Source of the DNA: Thiocystis violacea
GTDB taxonomy: Bacteria; Pseudomonadota; Gammaproteobacteria; Chromatiales; Chromatiaceae
DNA: 64,000 bases
NCBI RefSeq assembly: GCF_016583565.1
Contig: NZ_NRRF01000001.1
Location: 1 to 64,000 of the forward strand
Direction of reading: 5' to 3'
Below the pieces are notes generated by a model. It had not been told where the DNA came from. It saw only the letters and a program-made list of their open reading frames with translations, and ran no database searches. Both the position numbers and the translations under genes were made by a program. Positions 1-8,750 of the stretch are shown here, piece by piece. How positions within the stretch are numbered: position 1 is the stretch's first letter; each line of letters opens with the position of its first letter.

Positions 1-1128
1 ACCCGAAGCGCCCGCCCCTCCTCCGCCCAAGTCGAGACGCTCTGAACGTATTGGCGGCTCGCCGTCGGGCTCGGGCACCTCGGTGGACAAGGCGCCCTGC
101 GACAAACGCCGGTGCAGCGCGCGGAAGATGAAGTCGTGCACCTGTCGTGACTCGCGGAAGCGCACCTCGTGTTTGGCGGGATGGACGTTGACGTCGACCA
201 GACGCGGCGGCAGATCCAGAAACAGCACATAGGCCGGATGCCGACCATGATGCAGGACATCGCTGAAGGCCTGGCGAATCGCGTGCGTCACCAGTTTGTC
301 GCGCACCACGCGGCCGTTGACATAGAAGAATTGCTGATCGGCCTGACTGCGCGAGAAGGCCGGGCGTAAGACCCAGCCGCGCAGGCGCAGCTCGACGGCG
401 GATTCGTCCAGCGCGAGCGCCTGCGCGGCGAAGCCCTGACCGAGCAGCGCATCCAAGCGGCCCTCGGCATCGCCAGCATCCCCGCCCGCCGCGGGAAGAC
501 TCTGGAGGACGCGTCCGTTGTGCCGCAGCAGCATCCCGACATCGGGGCGCGCCAGCGCGGTACGCCTGAAGACCTGGTCGATGTGATCCAGCTCCGTCTT
601 CTCCGTGCGCAGAAACTTCCGTCGCGCGGGGATGTTATAGAAGAGGTCGCGCACATCGACGCTGGTTCCCACCGGATGGGCCGCGGGGCGCGGCCCATCC
701 AGCGTGCCGTCGATGCCGACCGAGACCTCCCAACCGGAGTCCCCTTGCGGCGCCGACGCCGAGGGGGCGTCTGGCAACCGCACGCGGGAGGTCAGCGTGA
801 GGCGACTGACCGAGGCGATGCTCGGGACGGCCTCGCCGCGAAATCCCAGGGTGCTCACCGCATCGAGATCCGCCAACTCGGTCAGCTTGCTGGTCGCGTG
901 GCGCGCGAGCGCGAGCGGTAGCTCGTCGCGTGGGATGCCGCACCCGTCGTCGCGCACCCGCAGACGTTTTACGCCACCCTGCTCGACATCGACCTCGATG
1001 CGCCGGCAGCCAGCGTCCAGGCTGTTCTCGATCAGCTCCTTGAGCACGGAGGCGGGACGCTCGACGACCTCGCCGGCGGCGATCTGGTTGACGAGATGAT
1101 CGGGGAGGATACGAATGTGGGTCGGCAT
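1..1128 (-). CDS. mutL: DNA mismatch repair protein MutL (partial, N-terminal 376 residues)
   Basis: MutL is the GHKL-ATPase mediator of methyl-directed mismatch repair, linking MutS to the endonuclease and helicase steps. The visible part starts at the ATG at 1126-1128 and holds the whole N-terminal ATPase. It shows ENSLDAGC with the Mg/ATP-binding Asn, DDGCGI, the [12 protein letters not shown] lid motif, then [11 protein letters not shown] and [14 protein letters not shown] of the second lobe. The C-terminal dimerisation domain lies beyond the left edge. A Pro/Ala/Gly-rich linker begins near the edge, as expected. It is the last visible gene of nnr-tsaE-amiC-mutL, the order known from Escherichia coli and its relatives, and starts 108 nt after amiC. 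The family assignment is secure; only the full length is unknown. Confidence 0.96.
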   Translation of the reverse strand, partial: MPTHIRILPDHLVNQIAAGEVVERPASVLKELIENSLDAGCRRIEVDVEQGGVKRLRVRDDGCGIPRDELPLALARHATSKLTELADLDAVSTLGFRGEAVPSIASVSRLTLTSRVRLPDAPSASAPQGDSGWEVSVGIDGTLDGPRPAAHPVGTSVDVRDLFYNIPARRKFLRTEKTELDHIDQVFRRTALARPDVGMLLRHNGRVLQSLPAAGGDAGDAEGRLDALLGQGFAAQALALDESAVELRLRGWVLRPAFSRSQADQQFFYVNGRVVRDKLVTHAIRQAFSDVLHHGRHPAYVLFLDLPPRLVDVNVHPAKHEVRFRESRQVHDFIFRALHRRLSQGALSTEVPEPDGEPPIRSERLDLGGGGAGASG

Positions 1129-1236
1129 GGCCGGCGATGGAAACAGAAGCGCCGCGTCTCGGCAAGTCGCCTGCCCAGATCCCGCGCCGAACAGCGTCCG
1201 TGCCGAACAGCGTCGCCGGATGAACCGACGAGCGGG

Positions 1237-2628
1237 TCAGGAACCGGCCGGAATCGAAAGCACCTCGCCGACGCGGATGTAGTCGCCCTCTCCCAGGCCA
1301 TTCTCGGCGCGCAAGGAGCTGACACTGACGCGGTAGCGTTTGGCGATCTCCGACAGGGTATCGCCCCGGCTGATGACGTGCTCGCGCGAGGCCGCCACGC
1401 GCTCCTTCGGCGCACGACTGGGCCTGGTGATGGCATCGAGACCCGACCCCGTTCCGGCGCTCAGATAGCCTTGCGGCGGATACTTCCTGAAGTAGGTCTT
1501 GATACCGGCCAAGATGGCCTGCGCCAGCCGCTGCTGATGAGCCGACGACCTCAGCCGGCGCTCCTCCTCCATGTTGCTGATGAACGCCGTCTCGACCAGG
1601 ATCGAGGGGACATCATGGGACTTGAGCACCACGAAGCCAGCACGCTGGACGTCGCCCTTATGCACGTCACCCAGCTTCTTGAGATGGCCGAGGACAGAAT
1701 TCGCGGCCTCGGCGCTGTGCTCAATGGTGGCGTTGTAGGACATGTCGATCAGCACGCTTGCCAGCAACTCATCGCCATCGCTCAGATCGACACCGCCGAC
1801 GAGGTCGGCACTGTTCTCGCGGTCGGCGAGCCAGTTCGCCGCCTCGCTGCTGGCGCTGCCTTGCGAGAGCGTGTAGACGGAGGAGCCGTGCGCATCCGGC
1901 GTGTTGAAGGCGTCGGCGTGGATGGACACGAACAGATCCGCCTCGCTCTTGCGCGCACGCGCGATACGCTCGCGCAAGGCGACGAAGCTGTCATCGTCGC
2001 GGATCATCACCACCCGCATGCCCGGCTCCTTCTCGACGAGCCGAGCCAGCTTGCGCGCGATCGCCAGGGTCACATCCTTCTCGCGCGTCCCTTGCTGACC
2101 CAAGGCCCCCGGATCCTCCCCGCCATGGCCAGCATCGATGGCGACGATGGCGGTGCGCGAGCGGCTCGAGCGGCGCAGCGGCGCTTGGTCCGATTCGGTG
2201 TCGACCTCGACCGCACGCTCGGTTCGCGTCGTGGAGGCCGCGCCGACCGGCAGCAGATCGATGATCAGACGATGTCCGTACCGCCCACCCTCCGCGGTGG
2301 TGAAGCTCTTGACCCGCACCGGGTGCTTGAGATCGAGGACGATGCGCAGATCACCCGTTTCGCGCAAGCCGCTGCGCAGACCGATGAGCGTGCGGTCGTC
2401 CGCCCGCGCCTCCGGCAACGCGCCCGTAAGCGTGGCATCCGGGATGTCGATGACGACGCGGTCCGGCCCGTCCAGGGTGAAAATCTGGTGCGAGATGGTC
2501 GATGCGGTATCCAGAACGAGACGTGTCTTCTCGGAGTCCGTGGTGACGCCGGAGCACTCCACCGCCACCTGCGACCCGGCGGCGGGCAGGGAGATGATGA
2601 GCAGAAGGAGTACAAAAAGCCTTTTCAC
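1237..2628 (-). CDS. amiC: N-acetylmuramoyl-L-alanine amidase with AMIN and LysM domains
   Basis: This periplasmic zinc amidase cleaves septal peptidoglycan between MurNAc and L-Ala during daughter-cell separation. The 463-residue protein starts with a Sec signal peptide (KRLFVLLLLIISLPAAGS). An AMIN targeting domain follows (about 22-130), then a linker, an Amidase_3 domain (about 160-385) and a C-terminal LysM (about 415-460, HVISRGDTLSEIAKRY). Zinc and catalytic motifs are visible: DAGHGGEDPGA, TREKD, SIHADA and the Glu in ILVETAFISN. The LysM follows the AmiB/AmiC-type layout of gammaproteobacteria that sit next to mutL. Members at this position are called amiB or amiC, so the symbol is a choice. 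A possible promoter lies just upstream, at 2671-2700. Confidence 0.93.
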   Translation of the reverse strand: MKRLFVLLLLIISLPAAGSQVAVECSGVTTDSEKTRLVLDTASTISHQIFTLDGPDRVVIDIPDATLTGALPEARADDRTLIGLRSGLRETGDLRIVLDLKHPVRVKSFTTAEGGRYGHRLIIDLLPVGAASTTRTERAVEVDTESDQAPLRRSSRSRTAIVAIDAGHGGEDPGALGQQGTREKDVTLAIARKLARLVEKEPGMRVVMIRDDDSFVALRERIARARKSEADLFVSIHADAFNTPDAHGSSVYTLSQGSASSEAANWLADRENSADLVGGVDLSDGDELLASVLIDMSYNATIEHSAEAANSVLGHLKKLGDVHKGDVQRAGFVVLKSHDVPSILVETAFISNMEEERRLRSSAHQQRLAQAILAGIKTYFRKYPPQGYLSAGTGSGLDAITRPSRAPKERVAASREHVISRGDTLSEIAKRYRVSVSSLRAENGLGEGDYIRVGEVLSIPAGS

Positions 2629-2670
2629 AGTGCGCCCCCATCGCGTGTCTATCTGGCGAATGTCGCTTTA

Positions 2671-2700
2671 AAGATAGCACCTACCCCCGGAAGATTCCAA
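2671..2700 (-). promoter_or_regulatory. Possible sigma70 promoter for amiC-mutL
   Basis: Read on the minus strand, TTGGAA (complement of 2695-2700) and TATCTT (complement of 2671-2676) are separated by 18 nt, in an AT-rich 161-nt gap between tsaE and amiC. The -10 lies about 40 nt upstream of the amiC ATG. The -35 departs from consensus at two positions, so this is a plausible internal promoter only. Confidence 0.35.
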
Positions 2701-2789
2701 AATTAATCCTGCAATTAGACTCACTTCCTGCGACTTACCTCGAAGAACTGTTGCGCATTACCAACACATTCCCAAGCATGACGCCGCTG

Positions 2790-3272
2790 TCAACTGGGGT
2801 GATCCCTAATCCACGAGAGCACGGCTTCGCCGCGGCCTGTGCGCGCGATCACATTCAGGTGCCTTCCAGCCGTGTGGTAGTTGATCTGAATCAAGAGATC
2901 CGCCTTCGGCAGAAATCCGGCCCCGCGCTCCGGCCATTCCACGACCCAAAGGGCGTCCTGGGTCATGAGATCGCGCAGCCCCAGATACTCCAACTCCTCG
3001 GGATCGCCGAGCCGATAGAGATCCAGGTGATAGAGGGACACATCCGCGAGCGCATCGGACTCGATCAAGGTGTAGGGCTCAATCAAGGTGTAGGTCGGGC
3101 TGCGCGCCGCACCCACGTGCCCCAGCCCCCGGAGGATGCCGCGTGTCAGCGTCGTCTTGCCTGTCCCAAGATCCCCTTCGAGATAGAGCACACAGGGCGG
3201 TTGCATGGCGCTCGCGAGCTGGACACCAAAGGCCTGCTGCGCCTCGGGGCTATCGAGATCGATCTCCATCAT
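2790..3272 (-). CDS. tsaE: tRNA threonylcarbamoyladenosine biosynthesis ATPase TsaE
   Basis: TsaE is the small P-loop ATPase that drives turnover of the TsaB-TsaD complex making t6A37 on ANN-decoding tRNAs. The 160-residue protein has Walker A EGDLGTGKTTLTRG (about 32-45), the SPTYTLIEPY switch region, HLDLYRL and the conserved VVEWPERG near the end. The ATG at 3272 overlaps the stop of nnr (3269-3271), so the two are translationally coupled; a second ATG follows at once. It is odd in carrying YTLIEP/YTLIES twice in tandem, from an 18-bp near-perfect repeat at about 3060-3095. This lengthens the loop between the switch and the HxDxYR motif without breaking the frame. Confidence 0.95.
   Translation of the reverse strand: MMEIDLDSPEAQQAFGVQLASAMQPPCVLYLEGDLGTGKTTLTRGILRGLGHVGAARSPTYTLIEPYTLIESDALADVSLYHLDLYRLGDPEELEYLGLRDLMTQDALWVVEWPERGAGFLPKADLLIQINYHTAGRHLNVIARTGRGEAVLSWIRDHPS
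3060..3095 (-). repeat. In-frame 18-bp near-perfect tandem duplication inside tsaE
   Basis: Two adjacent 18-nt units, each containing (on the + strand) TCAAGGTGTAGG preceded by TCGA or TCAA, encode YTLIEP then YTLIES. The repeat keeps the frame and sits in the loop after the TsaE switch region. Confidence 0.75.
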
Positions 3273-4780
3273 GCCACCTCGACCCCATTGGCCAGGGGGC
3301 GCAGGGACGCGATGATGTCACTGGCGATGAGTCCGCGTTCACCCTGGCACGCCGCCTGATCGCCCGCGGCGGCATGCAGACAGACGCCAGCGGTCGCGGC
3401 CTCTTCCGGGTCCATGCCCTGCCCGCGCAGCGCGGCGATGATGCCGGTGAGCACGTCACCCGAGCCGGCGGTCGCCATGCCGGGGTTGCCATCGCTACAG
3501 ACGGCGGGCGGTCGATGCGAGCCGCCAAGCACCAGGCTGCCCGCCCCCTTGAGCACGGCCGTGCCGCCATAGCGCTCCTGCAGTACGCGGACCGCCTGCA
3601 GCCGGTCGTGCTCGACCTCCGCCACCTCCACCTGCAGCAGTCGGGCAGCCTCGCCGGAATGCGGCGTCAGCACCCAGTCGGGGCCATTGACCGGCAGCTC
3701 GGCCAGGAGATTCAAGGCGTCGGCGTCCACCACCAAGGGACGCCCCAGGTCACGGACCTGCTCCCAGAGTTGGCGCCCCCAGTCGCCGCGCCCAAGCCCA
3801 GGGCCGATGGCGATGACATCGGCGCGCTCGATCAACGGAGCCAATTCCGATGCCAGCTCGATGCCAGCCACCATGAGTTCGGGCCGCGTGAGGTTGAGCC
3901 AGCCCGCATGCTGTGGATGAGTCGCGATGGTGACCAGTCCCGCCCCCGCCCGCAGTGCCGCCTCGCCCGCGAGCCGTATGGCACCCGACAGCCCGGGCGC
4001 ACCGCCGATCAGGAGCACATGGCCGCAATTGCCCTTGTGGGCGACGCGCGACCTCGGCTTCAAAGACTCCAGCTGCTGGACCCAATCCACGCGGCGCAGC
4101 GAGAGGATCTCGCGCGAATAGATCAGGGACGGTACCTCCAGGGCAGTGAAATGCAGATCGCCGCGGTATTCTGGTCCAGCCCCAATGAAAAGACCCTGCT
4201 TGAGGCCGATGAAGCTGACCGTCGCACTCGCCTTCGCGGCCACGCCGAGCACGCGCCCGGAATCCGCGTGCAGACCCGAGGGCATGTCCACCGCGAGCAC
4301 GGGCGCACGCTGCGCATTGAGTGCCTCGATCGTCTCCGCCCATGGCCCCTCCACGGTACGCTCCAGCCCGGTGCCGAAGAGCGCATCCACATAGACATCG
4401 GTGTCTCGCGGCAACGACTGGAATGGCTCGATCGCCCCGCCGGCATTCCGGTAGGCCATAGCGCTGACTGCGGCGTCCCCACGCAGCCGCTCCGCGTCGC
4501 CGAGTTGCAGAACACGCACGGACAGCCCGCCAGCGCGCGCGAGTCGCGCGATCACATAGCCGTCCCCACCGTTGTTTCCGATTCCCGTCAGGATGGTGAC
4601 ACGGCGCGCGGCTGGCCAGCGGTCGCGCAGGATGCGATAGGCGACGGCTCCGGCGCGATTCATCAGCTCGATTCCAGGGATATCGAACTCCTCGATCGCG
4701 GTACGATCCAGGTTACGCACCTGCTCGGCGCGGTAGAGCGCGTGGGGAAGACGATCGGTATCCGGCATCGAGCGAGTCAT
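3269..4780 (-). CDS. nnr: Bifunctional NAD(P)H-hydrate epimerase / ADP-dependent (S)-NAD(P)H-hydrate dehydratase
   Basis: This enzyme repairs hydrated NADH and NADPH. The N-terminal YjeF_N domain epimerises R- to S-NAD(P)HX and the C-terminal ribokinase-like domain dehydrates the S form using ADP. The 503-residue protein has GNNGGDGYVIARL near residues 65-78 and, in the C-terminal half, AIGPGLGRG, DADALNLL, LTPHSGEAARLL and the GSGDVLTGIIAAL loop near 440. I chose the ATG at 4780 (MTRSMPDTD) because GGGAG lies about 9 nt before it. Longer in-frame readings would run through the divergent queG start. It is coupled to tsaE downstream and divergent from queG, 73 nt away. Confidence 0.95.
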   Translation of the reverse strand: MTRSMPDTDRLPHALYRAEQVRNLDRTAIEEFDIPGIELMNRAGAVAYRILRDRWPAARRVTILTGIGNNGGDGYVIARLARAGGLSVRVLQLGDAERLRGDAAVSAMAYRNAGGAIEPFQSLPRDTDVYVDALFGTGLERTVEGPWAETIEALNAQRAPVLAVDMPSGLHADSGRVLGVAAKASATVSFIGLKQGLFIGAGPEYRGDLHFTALEVPSLIYSREILSLRRVDWVQQLESLKPRSRVAHKGNCGHVLLIGGAPGLSGAIRLAGEAALRAGAGLVTIATHPQHAGWLNLTRPELMVAGIELASELAPLIERADVIAIGPGLGRGDWGRQLWEQVRDLGRPLVVDADALNLLAELPVNGPDWVLTPHSGEAARLLQVEVAEVEHDRLQAVRVLQERYGGTAVLKGAGSLVLGGSHRPPAVCSDGNPGMATAGSGDVLTGIIAALRGQGMDPEEAATAGVCLHAAAGDQAACQGERGLIASDIIASLRPLANGVEVA

Positions 4781-4853
4781 GGCAGCGTACTCCCGGTCAA
4801 ATAAAGAAAGACTCGAGCATAGTTGCCGAGACGTCCCGAAAAGGTGACCTAAG

Positions 4854-5978
4854 ATGCATCCTCGACCCACAGGCGTCCAGCCCGAGAGCACCCAAGACCT
4901 GGTGCGGCGCATCAAGGACTGGGGCGCGGCGCTGGGATTTCAGCAGATCGGGATAACGGACACCGCGCTCGATGTCGCCGAGTCGCGTCTCCAGGAATGG
5001 CTTGGCGCCGGCTGCCACGGTTCCATGGTCTACATGGAACGACATGGGACCAAACGCTCACGGCCCGCGCAGCTCGTCCCTGGAACCCTGAGCGTCATCT
5101 CGGCGCGGATGGACTATCTCCCCGAGCATCTGGCCGAACTGCGGGGTAGGCTCGACGACCCGGCACAGGCCTTCGTTTCGCGCTACGCGCTCGGCCGGGA
5201 CTATCATAAGGTCCTGAGACGCCGCCTACAGCACCTGGCCGAGCGGATCGCGGCGCACATTGGCCCCTTCGGCCACCGCGTCTTCGTCGACTCGGCACCC
5301 GTGATGGAGAAGCCCCTGGCCGAAAAGGCGGGGCTCGGCTGGATCGGCAAGCACACCAACCTCATCCATCCGCGTGGCGGATCCTGGTTCTTTCTCGGCG
5401 AGATCTACACAGATCTCTCGCTCCCCATCGATCAACCCATCACCGACCACTGCGGTCGCTGTCATGCCTGTCTGGACATCTGCCCCACCGGGGCCATCGT
5501 CGCGCCCTACCAGCTGGACGCCCGGCGCTGCATCTCCTACCTGACCATCGAGCACCAGGGGCCGATCCCGGAGTCGCTGCGCCCGCATCTGGGGAACCGC
5601 ATCTATGGCTGCGACGACTGCCAGCTCAGTTGCCCGTGGAACCGCTTCGCCAGACTGAGCGTGGAGGCGGACTTCCAGGCCCGCCACGGGCTGGATACGG
5701 CCACCCTGATCGACCTCTTCTCCTGGGACGAGGCGGCCTTTCTCGACCGCACCGAGGGCTCGGCGATCCGCCGGATCGGCCACCAGCGCTGGTTGCGCAA
5801 CCTCGCGGTGGCGCTGGGCAACGGCGCCGCGAGCCACGAGGCGATGACCGCCCTAGGATCGCGGCTGCAGCACCCGAGCGAGCTGGTGCGCGAGCATGTG
5901 CACTGGGCATTGCGGCGGCTGACCACTCGGCCCAGCACCGCCACCGAAGGCATGGGCGCGGAGGATGCGCCCGAGTGA
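4854..5978 (+). CDS. queG: Epoxyqueuosine reductase QueG
   Basis: QueG is the cobalamin- and Fe-S-dependent enzyme that reduces epoxyqueuosine to queuosine at tRNA position 34. The 374-residue protein has the two 4Fe-4S ligand sets of the family: CGRCHACLDICPTGAI (about 202-217) and CDDCQLSCPWN (about 258-268). VISARMDYLP and the DSAPVMEKPLAEKAGLGWIGKHTNL core bind cobalamin and substrate. The C-terminal 60-70 residues form the usual HEAT-like tail. AAGG lies 9 nt before the ATG. The divergent pairing with nnr is a common gammaproteobacterial arrangement. Confidence 0.96.
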   Translation: MHPRPTGVQPESTQDLVRRIKDWGAALGFQQIGITDTALDVAESRLQEWLGAGCHGSMVYMERHGTKRSRPAQLVPGTLSVISARMDYLPEHLAELRGRLDDPAQAFVSRYALGRDYHKVLRRRLQHLAERIAAHIGPFGHRVFVDSAPVMEKPLAEKAGLGWIGKHTNLIHPRGGSWFFLGEIYTDLSLPIDQPITDHCGRCHACLDICPTGAIVAPYQLDARRCISYLTIEHQGPIPESLRPHLGNRIYGCDDCQLSCPWNRFARLSVEADFQARHGLDTATLIDLFSWDEAAFLDRTEGSAIRRIGHQRWLRNLAVALGNGAASHEAMTALGSRLQHPSELVREHVHWALRRLTTRPSTATEGMGAEDAPE

Positions 5979-6067
5979 CAGCCAGCGCACTGAGCGGCTC
6001 CTCGGCCCCTGACTGTGGCGCACCGCCGGCTGCCTGAGGGCAGCGGTCCGCGCCTGGGCAACCGGCC

Positions 6068-6616
6068 TCAGCTCACGCGGATCAAGTGGGCGCGGTAGTA
6101 GCGCAGTTCGTCGATGGACTCGCGGATGTCGTCCAGCGCCTGGTGCTTGGACTCCTTCTTGAAGCTGCTGGCCACCTTGGGTGCCCAGCGCTGGGCCAGG
6201 ATCTTGAGGGTGCTCACATCCAGATTGCGGTAGTGGCAGTAGGCCTCGAGCTTCGGCATCCAGCGGGCGAGGAAACGCCGATCCTGGCAGATACTGTTAC
6301 CGCACAAGGGAGACGCCCCCCCTGGCACATAGTTGACGATGAAGTCCAGGGTGGCCGCCTCCGCATCGGGCTCCGCGTAGAGGCTCGCTGTCGAGCGCTC
6401 GATCAGGCCCGAGCGGCCATGATGCTCGCGATTCCAAGCGTCCATCCCGGCGAGAATCGCCTCCTCCTGATGAATCGCAATGACGGGACCCTCTGCCAAG
6501 ACCCGAAGATGGGTGTCCGTGATGATGGTCGCGATCTCCAGGATCCGATCCTGAAATGGATCCAAGCCCGTCATCTCGAGATCGATCCAAATCAGGTTGC
6601 TCTCGCTCTTGCTCAT
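6068..6616 (-). CDS. orn: Oligoribonuclease
   Basis: Orn is the DEDDh 3'-5' exoribonuclease that degrades 2-5 nt RNAs and the pGpG made from c-di-GMP; it is usually essential. The 182-residue protein has [10 protein letters not shown] (first D/E pair), [11 protein letters not shown] (second Asp) and [11 protein letters not shown] (catalytic His and last Asp). Length matches the family. AAGGA lies about 10 nt before the ATG. It converges with queG and diverges from the cytochrome gene. Its pGpG role ties it to the c-di-GMP proteins elsewhere in the window (PAS-GGDEF-EAL, PilZ). Confidence 0.97.
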   Translation of the reverse strand: MSKSESNLIWIDLEMTGLDPFQDRILEIATIITDTHLRVLAEGPVIAIHQEEAILAGMDAWNREHHGRSGLIERSTASLYAEPDAEAATLDFIVNYVPGGASPLCGNSICQDRRFLARWMPKLEAYCHYRNLDVSTLKILAQRWAPKVASSFKKESKHQALDDIRESIDELRYYRAHLIRVS

Positions 6617-6743
6617 GCTCTGGTGTTCCTTATGACGCCGCGGCGCTGAATGCGCGCCGATGGAGTCTATCGCAGGCTGGAGTGGTGCGGGGTATCCTGG
6701 CTTTCCCTACAATGGACGCACCCCACGCTCTGGAGTCAAGATC

Positions 6744-7037
6744 ATGCATACCCAGTCAACGCTCGCCATCGCCCTGTCCGCCGCCGTCGTCGCCTTCGGC
6801 CTCTTGCCAAACACCAGCGCGGCGGCGGAAGAGGTCGACGCCCTCTACCAAGAGAACTGTACCAAGTGCCACGGCAGCGAGGTCTACACCCGCGAGGATC
6901 GCAAGGTGACCTCCTACGACGGGCTCGTCCGGCAGGTCCAGCGCTGCGAGCTGTCGCTCCAGCTCACCTGGTTCGACGATGACATCAAGAACGTCGCCGA
7001 TTATCTGAATCAGCGCTTCTACCACTTCCAGCCCTGA
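6744..7037 (+). CDS. Small periplasmic c-type cytochrome (single haem, no obvious distal Met)
   Basis: This 97-residue protein has an N-terminal signal peptide ending around NTSAAAEE and one haem-binding motif CTKCH at about 39-43, so it should be a periplasmic monohaem cytochrome c. I chose the ATG at 6744 because GGAG lies 8 nt before it and the signal peptide begins there. There is no methionine anywhere after the CXXCH, so the usual Met sixth ligand is absent. The only later His is near the C-terminus (FYHF). A second Cys sits in RCELSLQ. It starts 5 nt upstream of rsgA, so the two may be co-transcribed. The electron partner is unknown. Confidence 0.85.
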   Translation: MHTQSTLAIALSAAVVAFGLLPNTSAAAEEVDALYQENCTKCHGSEVYTREDRKVTSYDGLVRQVQRCELSLQLTWFDDDIKNVADYLNQRFYHFQP

Positions 7038-7041
7038 GCGC

Positions 7042-8037
7042 ATGCCTAAACGTCGCCTCTCCGCGCGCCAGATCGAGCGCATCCGCAGCATCCAGGAGCG
7101 CCGCCGCGAGCGCCTCGCCACCCGCCCGGAGCAGGCTCTCGCGGAGCTCGATGCCGAGGTCGAGCCGGAAGAGGGTCGGGTCGTGGTCCGCCACGGCGCC
7201 AACCTGGCGGTGGAGGACGCTCAGGGGCATGTGACCCATTGTCTGTGCCGGCAGAACATCGGGCATCCGGTCTGCGGCGATCGTGTCGTCTGGCAGCGAA
7301 TCGCCGACGAACAAGGCGTGGTCACCGCCATCCTGCCCCGCGCGAGCGTCCTCAGCCGCCCGGACTACGGCGGGCGCGACAAGCCCTTGGCCGCCAACCT
7401 CACCCGCCTGGTGATCCTCATCGCCCCCGAGCCGGAGCCGAGCGGTTATCTGGTGGACCAGTATCTGGTCGCCGCCGAGATCATCGGGATCGAGGCGCTG
7501 ATCGTCGGCAACAAGATGGACCTGCTCGCCGGCGAGGCGCGCGCCGCCTTCCAGCACAGCTTCGCGCACTACCCGGCCATCGGCTATCCCACCTATTGGA
7601 TCAGTCTGCGGGAGCCGCACTCGATCGATGCGCTCACGGCGGCCTTGGCGGGGCAAACCAGTGTCCTCGTCGGCCAGTCCGGCGTCGGCAAGTCATCGCT
7701 GGTGAAGGCCTTGCTGCCGGACCGCGAGATCCAGATCGGTCGGCTCTCGAAGGCGACCGGCCTCGGTCGGCACACCACATCGGCCGCGACCTGCTATCGC
7801 CTCCCCGGCGACGGCTCGCTCATCGATTCGCCGGGGGTACGTAGCTTCCGATTGGGTGAAATCGGCCGCCAACAGCTGGAGCTGGGCTTCCGGGAACTCC
7901 ACCCCTACCTCGGCCAATGCCGCTTCGCGAACTGCCGGCATGACCGTGAGCCGGAATGCGCCGTTCGACAAGCGGTCATCGACGGGGCGATCGCGGCGGA
8001 GCGGCTGGCCAACTTCCAGCATCTGCTGGGGCCGTAG
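7042..8037 (+). CDS. rsgA: Small ribosomal subunit biogenesis GTPase RsgA
   Basis: RsgA is a circularly permuted GTPase that tests late 30S assembly and releases RbfA. The 331-residue protein has an N-terminal OB-fold region, then the permuted order G4 (NKMD, about 154), G1 (GQSGVGKSSL, about 213) and G3 (DSPGV, about 262). A C-terminal zinc cluster follows, with CRFANCRHDREPEC (about 294-307). A basic extension (MPKRRLSARQIERIRSIQERRRER) precedes the OB fold, as in gammaproteobacterial members. The neighbouring orn gene is a frequent partner in these bacteria. Confidence 0.96.
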   Translation: MPKRRLSARQIERIRSIQERRRERLATRPEQALAELDAEVEPEEGRVVVRHGANLAVEDAQGHVTHCLCRQNIGHPVCGDRVVWQRIADEQGVVTAILPRASVLSRPDYGGRDKPLAANLTRLVILIAPEPEPSGYLVDQYLVAAEIIGIEALIVGNKMDLLAGEARAAFQHSFAHYPAIGYPTYWISLREPHSIDALTAALAGQTSVLVGQSGVGKSSLVKALLPDREIQIGRLSKATGLGRHTTSAATCYRLPGDGSLIDSPGVRSFRLGEIGRQQLELGFRELHPYLGQCRFANCRHDREPECAVRQAVIDGAIAAERLANFQHLLGP

Positions 8038-8049
8038 GTGGGTTTTTGG

Positions 8050-8063
8050 GTGTCAGGTGTCAG
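8050..8063 (+). repeat. Heptanucleotide tandem repeat, (GTGTCAG)x2
   Basis: Two perfect copies of GTGTCAG lie 12 nt after the rsgA stop. This is one of five intergenic sites in the window with 7-nt tandem units. Confidence 0.7.
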
Positions 8064-8222
8064 ATCGGGCGTTGATTGCGATACGCAAGGTTCAACCCCA
8101 CGCCTTTCAGGCGGGCAGATTTCATCGACCCGATGGCGCTCTGCGCCAAGTGCCGCCGATCCGCGCTCAGGGGTACATGTTGCCGGGCGCTTAGGGCGAC
8201 GCGGCATCGAGGCCGACATCAA
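8060..8222 (+). ncRNA. ssrS: Candidate 6S RNA
   Basis: The 199-nt gap between rsgA and the EVE gene has no credible ORF but resembles 6S RNA, the promoter-mimic regulator of RNA polymerase-sigma70. In order it holds TACGCAAG, a CCCC run, GCAGATTTCATC and GATGGCGCTCTGCGCC. These parallel the 5' half and central bubble of E. coli 6S RNA (UCGCAAG, CCCC, CCGAUAUUUCAU, UGUGGCGCUCCGCGG). The 3' part GCGACGCGGCATCGAGG parallels GCGGCGGCAUCUCGG. Bases 8072-8086 can pair imperfectly with 8196-8210 to form a closing stem. In several gammaproteobacteria ssrS lies a gene or so upstream of an EVE-domain gene, which fits. The ends are approximate. The match is by eye from memory of the E. coli sequence, so it needs a covariance-model search. 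Confidence 0.5.
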
Positions 8223-8236
8223 GAAAGGAGATCGAA

Positions 8237-8701
8237 GTGGGCTATTGGTTGATGAAATCAGAGCCGGACGTCTTCGGGATCGATCATCTGGCGGCCCGCC
8301 CGGATCGGACGGAGCCCTGGGATGGCGTGCGCAACTACCAGGCGCGCAACATGATGCGCGACGCGATGCGCCCCGGCGATCAGGTGTTCTTCTACCACTC
8401 GAACTGCACGGTACCCGGCGTCGTCGGTATCGCCGAGATCGTCGGCGAGGCGCGTCCGGATCCGACCGCTTTCGATCCGCGGGCCAAATACTTCGACCCC
8501 AAGAGCGACCCGGACAACCCCCGCTGGTATCTGGTCGATGTCCGCTATGTCCGCCACCTCAAGCGCACCATCGCGCTCGCGGAACTCAAGGAGCACGCCA
8601 TCGGCGGGCTGCGGGACATGCCGCTGGTCCGCAAGGGCAACCGCCTCTCCGTCATGCCCGTGACCCCCGAGCAGTGGGCGCTGATCCTCGGCCTCGAATG
8701 A
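8237..8701 (+). CDS. EVE domain-containing protein
   Basis: This 154-residue single-domain EVE protein belongs to the PUA-like fold related to human THYN1, which is thought to bind modified bases. Features include the starting GYWLMKSEPDVFGIDHL, DGVRNYQARNMMRD, GDQVFFYHSN and the closing VTPEQWALIL. I use the GTG at 8237 because AAGGAG lies 7 nt before it. The protein is cytosolic, with no other domain attached. Its position after the candidate 6S RNA fits the usual genomic context of stand-alone EVE genes. The physiological ligand is not known. Confidence 0.9.
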   Translation: MGYWLMKSEPDVFGIDHLAARPDRTEPWDGVRNYQARNMMRDAMRPGDQVFFYHSNCTVPGVVGIAEIVGEARPDPTAFDPRAKYFDPKSDPDNPRWYLVDVRYVRHLKRTIALAELKEHAIGGLRDMPLVRKGNRLSVMPVTPEQWALILGLE

Positions 8702-8750
8702 GCGCGACGCGCGGGAGGGATCCCGCGCGGGCGGCGTCAGGCCGCCGCGA

